From contig JBEKJO010000010.1 in NCBI GenBank assembly GCA_050011195.1, positions 6,525 through 70,524 on the forward strand: a DNA stretch of 64,000 nucleotides. Direction: 5' to 3'. Source of the DNA: PALSA-1440 sp050011195 (GTDB taxonomy: Bacteria; Verrucomicrobiota; Verrucomicrobiia; Limisphaerales; UBA8199). How positions within the stretch are numbered: position 1 is the first letter of the stretch; each line of letters starts with the position of its first letter. Below are positions 59,709-64,000 of the stretch, one piece after another. The position numbers were made by a program, and so were the translations under genes. Below the pieces are notes generated by a model. The model was given only the letters and a program-made list of their open reading frames with translations. It did no database searches and was not told the DNA's origin.

Positions 59709-61172
59709 TCAGAAGTCATTTCGCAAGATGGCCTCGAGTCGGCGGCAAATCTCGCGGCCATACTCGGCCCAGAGCCCTTCGCCCCAATAGCGAAAGCAAC
59801 TGGTTTGGGAGCAGAGCAGGTGAAACAGGGCGTTGCGGTAACGCGGCTCGCTCGACGGAATGCGGGGCCGAATTACTTTCTCATGGAAATGCGCGCTGGC
59901 TCGCTCGATGGGGTTCAACAAACTTTCATACCCTTTCACCCAGGAAATGCTATTCGTCCAACTGCCACCCTCCGTGTGAAACCGGGAGTCCTCTCGCTTG
60001 AGGTCGTCAATTACCCTGGCCAGTTGTTCGGGACCCGAAGCCGGCCGGAACCGGTCCCAAATGCGCTTCTGGAAAATGGGCTGCAACGTGGGAAGGTCTT
60101 TCTCCCGGATACCGAGGCTGGCGAGATGCTCCAGGTACTCGCTGCCATTGAGGATTGGCGTCTCCGAGCCTGAGCATTCGCGAATTACTTCATGGTACTT
60201 GGCCGGAAATTCGTTCATCATCACCCCGCCGTTCTCGCCATCGGCAATTTGAACCACCAGCGGCGGGACCCGCTTTCCCGCGAGTTCCCATGGTGAAAGC
60301 CCTTTGGCTTCGTAATACGGCTGCATCTGGGCCACCAGTTTTGTGTCGCTGCCCTGGGTCTTGATAAGCGCAATAATCGTTGCCTCCTCGCCGCGCGAGT
60401 TCCGGCAAACCAACCGGTGCGGCAGGTGCTTGCGCTCCGGCCCGGTGCCGGTTTCCGGACGCTCCACGGTATGCTCCTGGACCAACACCCACCGGTAGCC
60501 GCAGTCCTTGAGCGTCTTGATGAACTCATAAGCTATATCCGGATGATTAGGCAGGGCCATCTCCGCGGGAGAAAAGCCGCGCACCCGTGCCAGCGCTTCA
60601 AGACCAAAGGTCGCCGCGAAATGGTGCTGCCAGGCCCGGACGTGCAAGCGATAATCCTGCGGCGGCGTTGAAGGCGCCACCGCATGGCCCCAGGGGCAGC
60701 CCAGCCATTCCACCGCCGCGGAGTACCGCGGCTCGCACGTGATTCGCCGCAGGCTATCGAGGACGTCGTGCAGCCCCATCTTCCAAAGTCCGTGCAGGAG
60801 TGTTCCCGAGCAGTCCAGCATAACGCGTGGTTGTTTGCCTTCCTCGATGAGCGCAGGAATGAATTCGCCCATCCGCTTGTAGCACCAGTGGAACACCGGG
60901 GCGTTGTGGTTGTCGCCGATATCCGGGTGTTTCATCATGTGGTCCAGGTTGCTGACGATTTCGGCCGTCTTCAAATCCGAACCGCCGGCGGGGATCAATG
61001 GTTGGTGCATGTGCAGGGCAATGGCGAACCCGCTCTTTATTCGGCTGAAGTCATTCGAGCTTTGCGTCGAAAGCTTTGAGTTCTTACCGTCGGTCTGCTT
61101 TGTCTCCTTCACGGCTCTTTCAGCACCACAGATGTCGGGCAGACCATCGTGTGTTTGTGTTTGGTCATTCAT
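59709..61172 (-). CDS. GH57-family glycoside hydrolase
   Basis: 487 residues. GH57 motifs: AIALHMHQPLIPAG near the N-terminus, EWLGCPWGHAVAP, nucleophile Glu in GFSPAEMALPNHPD, and the second acid in IADGENGGVMMNEFP. The family includes alpha-amylases and 4-alpha-glucanotransferases/branching enzymes acting inside the cell. The gene lies 20 bp downstream of glgX in the same direction, indicating glycogen or maltodextrin metabolism. The first 45 residues are polar and may start later. Confidence 0.85.
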   Translation of the reverse strand: MNDQTQTHDGLPDICGAERAVKETKQTDGKNSKLSTQSSNDFSRIKSGFAIALHMHQPLIPAGGSDLKTAEIVSNLDHMMKHPDIGDNHNAPVFHWCYKRMGEFIPALIEEGKQPRVMLDCSGTLLHGLWKMGLHDVLDSLRRITCEPRYSAAVEWLGCPWGHAVAPSTPPQDYRLHVRAWQHHFAATFGLEALARVRGFSPAEMALPNHPDIAYEFIKTLKDCGYRWVLVQEHTVERPETGTGPERKHLPHRLVCRNSRGEEATIIALIKTQGSDTKLVAQMQPYYEAKGLSPWELAGKRVPPLVVQIADGENGGVMMNEFPAKYHEVIRECSGSETPILNGSEYLEHLASLGIREKDLPTLQPIFQKRIWDRFRPASGPEQLARVIDDLKREDSRFHTEGGSWTNSISWVKGYESLLNPIERASAHFHEKVIRPRIPSSEPRYRNALFHLLCSQTSCFRYWGEGLWAEYGREICRRLEAILRNDF

Positions 61173-61192
61173 AAATCACAATCGCCCACAAC

Positions 61193-63301
61193 TCAGGGGG
61201 CTTGGGGTATCGCTCGCCTGGTGGTTGGGCCAGTTTCCGCCTCGGCAATGAGCACCACCACCGAACGAGGGCCGGCGCGATACGCTCGCCCCGTAACCGC
61301 AGGCGCCGACGGCCAATCCTGGATATCATCGGGGGAGTCGAGCGACGTATCAATCCATCGGCGCCAGGGATGGCTTGCGGCTTGCGTTTCTGCCGGCAAC
61401 TGGAATTCGAGCGATTCCCAGTAAGCGTTGAAGATGAGGTAGAAAGACAGGTTCTCTTCCGGCAATTCCGCACTTAACGCCAGGCTGTGCGATTGCTGGC
61501 CCCAGTCGGTTTGGTGAAGCTTGATGCCATGCCAGGCTTTGCGGGCCCCGCGCAGGAGCTGGTTTAGACTGCGTCTTTGGCGCTCAGTGTCCACTTTGCG
61601 CAAAGCGCGGCGCGCAGCCAAGAGCTCGACAAACCGGTGGAGGTCCGCGTGCTGCCGCACTTGGTTCCAGTCAAACCAACTGGTCTCATTGTCCTGGCAG
61701 TAGGCGTTGTTGTTCCCGCGCTGACTCCGCCGCGCTTCGTCGCCCATCAAGAGCATGGGCACGCCCAGCGAAAGGAAGGTCACGGTCAGAAAGTTCTTGA
61801 TCTGGCGCTCGCGCAGCTTTTCGATGGCGGGGTCGTCGGTAGGGCCCTCCACGCCGCAATTCCAACTTCGGTTATCGTTGGCGCCGTCGCGATTGTCCTC
61901 GCCGTTGTGCTCGTTGTGCTTCTGGTCATAGGACACCAGGTCGTTCAAGGTGAACCCGTCGTGGCAGGTGACGAAGTTGACGCTTTGTTCGGCCTCTCGC
62001 TCTTTGTGCCCGTAAACCTCGGGGCTGCCGAGGAACCGGTCGGCCAACCGACCGACGCAGCCCTCCTCCCCCCGAAAGAAACCGCGCACATCATCGCGGA
62101 AGCGACCGTTCCATTCCTTCCAACTGTCGCCAATGAAACTGCCGACCTGGTAGAGACCGGCGGCATCCCAAGCTTCCGCAATCAGTTTGGTTCCCGACAA
62201 AACCGGGTCGGACTCGATGTCCCACAACACGGGAGGATGGGGCATGACCTGGCCTGAAGGGGCGCGGGCGAGAATGGAGGCGAGATCGAAGCGAAATCCA
62301 TCCACGTGCATCACTTCCACCCAATAGCGGAGGCTGTCCACGATGAGCCGCCGAACGATGGGGTGGTTGGCGTTGAGCGTGTTGCCCGTGCCGCTGAAAT
62401 TCGCGTAGCGGGCCGGGTTGGCTTCGAGGAGGTAATAAATGGAATTATCCAGTCCGCGCAAGCTGATCGTGGGGCCGGTATGGCCCCCTTCCGCAGTATG
62501 GTTGAAGACGACATCCAGAATGACTTCCAAGCCTTCCCGGTGCAGGGCCTTGACCATGTCACGAAACTCATCCATCGGACCGAGCGGGTGCTGGCGCGAG
62601 CTATAGGCCTGGTGAGGCGCGAAGAACGAAACCGGCGCGTAGCCCCAATAGTTAACCTTGCCTGGAGGACAGTCTTGGGGATCGAACTGGAAAACCGGCA
62701 GCAACTCGACCGCCGTAACCCCGAGTTGTTTTAAATAGTGGATCTTCTCGATCAGGCCGGCGTACGTGCCACGCAGGTTTTCCTTGAGGCCGGAGCTCGG
62801 ATGCCGGGTGAAGCCGCGGACGTGCATCTCGTAGATGATGGTCTTCGAAGATGGTCGCTTTAGCGGAGTGTCGCCTTCCCAATTATAGATGGAAGGATCC
62901 ACCACGACGCTCTTCATGGCCGTGGCGCAGTTGTCTCCCGGATGGCGGGCGGCTTCTCGGGAATAGGTGCGAGGGACAGCTACTCCGCGCCCATAGGGGT
63001 CAAGCAGGACCTTGCTGGGATCGAAGCGCGCGCCGCTGGCGGGATCGAACTGCCCGCGCGCCCGGTAGCCATAAAGCTGCCCCGGTTGTAGTCCCGGAAC
63101 GAAAGCGTGCCAATAATGATAGCTTCTGCTGGTCGCGGGGTCCAACGGGATCACGTGGGATGGCCGCGAGTCGTCGTCCCGTTTGAAGAGCAACAATTCG
63201 ATCGCCGCGGCGTTGCGCGAGAAGACGCTGAAGTTAACACCCCCGTTGACGAATGTGGTGCCGAGCGGCGAACTTTGTCCGGGGTTTACAATAAGAGGCA
63301 T
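61193..63301 (-). CDS. glgX: Glycogen debranching enzyme GlgX (GH13)
   Basis: 702 residues. N-terminal CBM48-like domain (SPLGTTFVNGGVNFSVFSRN), then the GH13 barrel with VILDVVFNHTAEG, nucleophile region GFRFDLASIL, acid/base LIAEAWDAAG and VTCHDGFTLNDLVSYDQKHN, diagnostic for isoamylase/GlgX. A C-terminal beta domain follows. It cleaves alpha-1,6 branches of glycogen. A TGGCAC motif lies upstream at 63334-63339 but its -12 half is poor. Confidence 0.93.
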   Translation of the reverse strand: MPLIVNPGQSSPLGTTFVNGGVNFSVFSRNAAAIELLLFKRDDDSRPSHVIPLDPATSRSYHYWHAFVPGLQPGQLYGYRARGQFDPASGARFDPSKVLLDPYGRGVAVPRTYSREAARHPGDNCATAMKSVVVDPSIYNWEGDTPLKRPSSKTIIYEMHVRGFTRHPSSGLKENLRGTYAGLIEKIHYLKQLGVTAVELLPVFQFDPQDCPPGKVNYWGYAPVSFFAPHQAYSSRQHPLGPMDEFRDMVKALHREGLEVILDVVFNHTAEGGHTGPTISLRGLDNSIYYLLEANPARYANFSGTGNTLNANHPIVRRLIVDSLRYWVEVMHVDGFRFDLASILARAPSGQVMPHPPVLWDIESDPVLSGTKLIAEAWDAAGLYQVGSFIGDSWKEWNGRFRDDVRGFFRGEEGCVGRLADRFLGSPEVYGHKEREAEQSVNFVTCHDGFTLNDLVSYDQKHNEHNGEDNRDGANDNRSWNCGVEGPTDDPAIEKLRERQIKNFLTVTFLSLGVPMLLMGDEARRSQRGNNNAYCQDNETSWFDWNQVRQHADLHRFVELLAARRALRKVDTERQRRSLNQLLRGARKAWHGIKLHQTDWGQQSHSLALSAELPEENLSFYLIFNAYWESLEFQLPAETQAASHPWRRWIDTSLDSPDDIQDWPSAPAVTGRAYRAGPRSVVVLIAEAETGPTTRRAIPQAP

Positions 63302-63353
63302 CGCCGTTTAGGTCATCGATCTGTTCGCGCGAAGTGCCAACGCTTCTACCGGG

Positions 63354-63551
63354 CTATTCGTTCAGTCCCCAATGCCGGTACCCCACGAAGCCGGAGTGCT
63401 CCGGAACCGTGGTATATAGCTGGTTTTTGCGTGGTGTTTTTGCATCGGCTGGACTTGGCTCCGGATTGCCCTGCGCGGGCCTTTCCGGCTCCGGCTCCAA
63501 CACATCGGGAGAGAGATCATCGAGCGACTTGAGAACGGTTTTTGTTTTCAT
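63354..63551 (-). CDS. Small protein with GYRxWGxNE tail
   Basis: 65 residues from ATG 63551 (63581 is an alternative). The Glu/Pro-rich chain (DDLSPDVLEPEPERPAQGNP) ends SGFVGYRHWGLNE-stop. The last ten residues match the pattern at the end of the small protein at 49019. Short and polar, possibly a binding tag or peptide-like regulator. It lies between transketolase and glgX on the same strand. Confidence 0.5.
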   Translation of the reverse strand: MKTKTVLKSLDDLSPDVLEPEPERPAQGNPEPSPADAKTPRKNQLYTTVPEHSGFVGYRHWGLNE

Positions 63552-63593
63552 AGATGGCGATTTAGCTTTTATGGGAGTCATTCCAGATTGGTT

Positions 63594-64000
63594 TCAGGCA
63601 ACTGGCACGGCTGAGTGGCCCTCGCAATTTTCCGCGGATGTCTCAAGGTCTATGCTGCGCAGCAGTTCTTTGGCAATCGCTACGACTCGGTCCGGCTCGA
63701 AGCCGAACTTCTTCTGAAGCTCCTTGAGCGGCGCCGACGCGCCGAAGGTGTGCATTCCTATGACCCGGCCTTTGGCACCAACATAACGTTCCCAGCCGAA
63801 GGTCGAGCCCTGTTCCACCGCGACCCGTGCCGCGACTTCAGGCGGCAGGACACTCTCCTGGTACTCCCGACTCTGGTGCTCGAAAATATCCCAGGAGGGC
63901 ATCGAAACCACCCGCGACCGGATGCCTTCGGTCAGCAGTTTCTCATGCGCCTGGATAGCGAGAATGACCTCGCTTCCCGATGCAATGAGGATGACCTCCG
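63594..64000 (-). CDS. tkt: Transketolase, C-terminal part (truncated by window edge)
   Basis: The minus frame is open to base 64000 and reads EVILIASGSEVILAIQAHEK, RSRVVSMPSWDIFEHQSREY and GKVIGMHTFG-like GRVIGMHTFGASAPLKELQK, the C-terminal domain of transketolase. The active-site part lies outside the window. It ends in a 30-residue extension (SAENCEGHSAVPVA). Pentose phosphate pathway; adjacent to glycogen genes. Confidence 0.9.
   Translation of the reverse strand, partial: EVILIASGSEVILAIQAHEKLLTEGIRSRVVSMPSWDIFEHQSREYQESVLPPEVAARVAVEQGSTFGWERYVGAKGRVIGMHTFGASAPLKELQKKFGFEPDRVVAIAKELLRSIDLETSAENCEGHSAVPVA

Noticed and set aside
63328..63339. TGGCAC motif upstream of glgX as another sigma-54-like site
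   Set aside because: GG-N10-GA spacing exists, but the -12 half (GCGAA) departs from the other sites. Kept out of the set.
1..64000. CRISPR array or complete defence system
   Set aside because: No regularly spaced repeats and no cas-like genes; the only defence-type trace is the broken DUF499 gene.

Overview
The window is GC-rich bacterial DNA, probably from a Verrucomicrobiota (Limisphaerales/Pedosphaera-like) genome. This is inferred from the DUF3300/DUF2950/DUF2959 envelope cluster, the ECF sigma/Ser-Thr kinase pair, the GH29/GH5/CE1 polysaccharide genes and the many exported proteins with MKTT-type signal peptides. No rRNA gene, intact tRNA or CRISPR array was seen.

Layout. (1) 0-9.6 kb: a rightward run of closely packed genes for lipoproteins, DUF proteins and beta-barrels. 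It begins after the tail of a 2'-5' RNA ligase-like gene. Four of its genes carry a related repeat inside their signal-peptide coding region. (2) 9.6-20.2 kb: an accessory island with two tyrosine recombinases, a third recombinase-like protein without catalytic residues, at least five small helix-turn-helix proteins, orphan ORFs, REP-like hairpins and gene fossils (a DUF499 defence-type ATPase and an azoreductase tail). (3) 20.3-28.9 kb: one leftward stress/envelope cluster: group 2 sigma factor, HtrA protease, thioredoxin-like protein, zinc-ribbon protein, response regulator, Hsp20 and an MCE lipid transporter (MlaE-F-D and PqiC), many joined by ATGA overlaps. (4) 29.2-34.9 kb: the divergent rightward cluster: K+ channel, CBM48-like protein and a second Mla system (MlaE-F-D-C-A). 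(5) 35-39.9 kb: PilT-type ATPase plus a deleted copy of the same gene, an AI-2E family permease and a STAS-like protein. (6) 39.9-46.6 kb: leftward polysaccharide genes (GH5, GH29, CE1 esterase). (7) 46.6-49 kb: joined gene fragments, an orphan gene and a large intergenic palindrome. (8) 49-59.7 kb: a second HtrA, a sigma-54-type response regulator, a hybrid sensor kinase, a Ser/Thr kinase and an ECF sigma factor. (9) 59.7-64 kb: GH57 enzyme, GlgX debranching enzyme and transketolase (central carbon and glycogen).

Two patterns stand out. First, a GG-N10-G (TGGCAC...) motif resembling sigma-54 -24/-12 promoters recurs in front of the envelope-stress genes. Two of its divergent pairs lie in a duplicated module of about 235 bp, and a sigma-54 activator and sensor kinase lie in the same window. 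Second, the window contains many gene fossils, including three partial copies of the resident sigma-54 activator and a collapsed copy of the resident pilT, which points to repeated duplication followed by internal deletion. All functions are read from sequence features without database searches.
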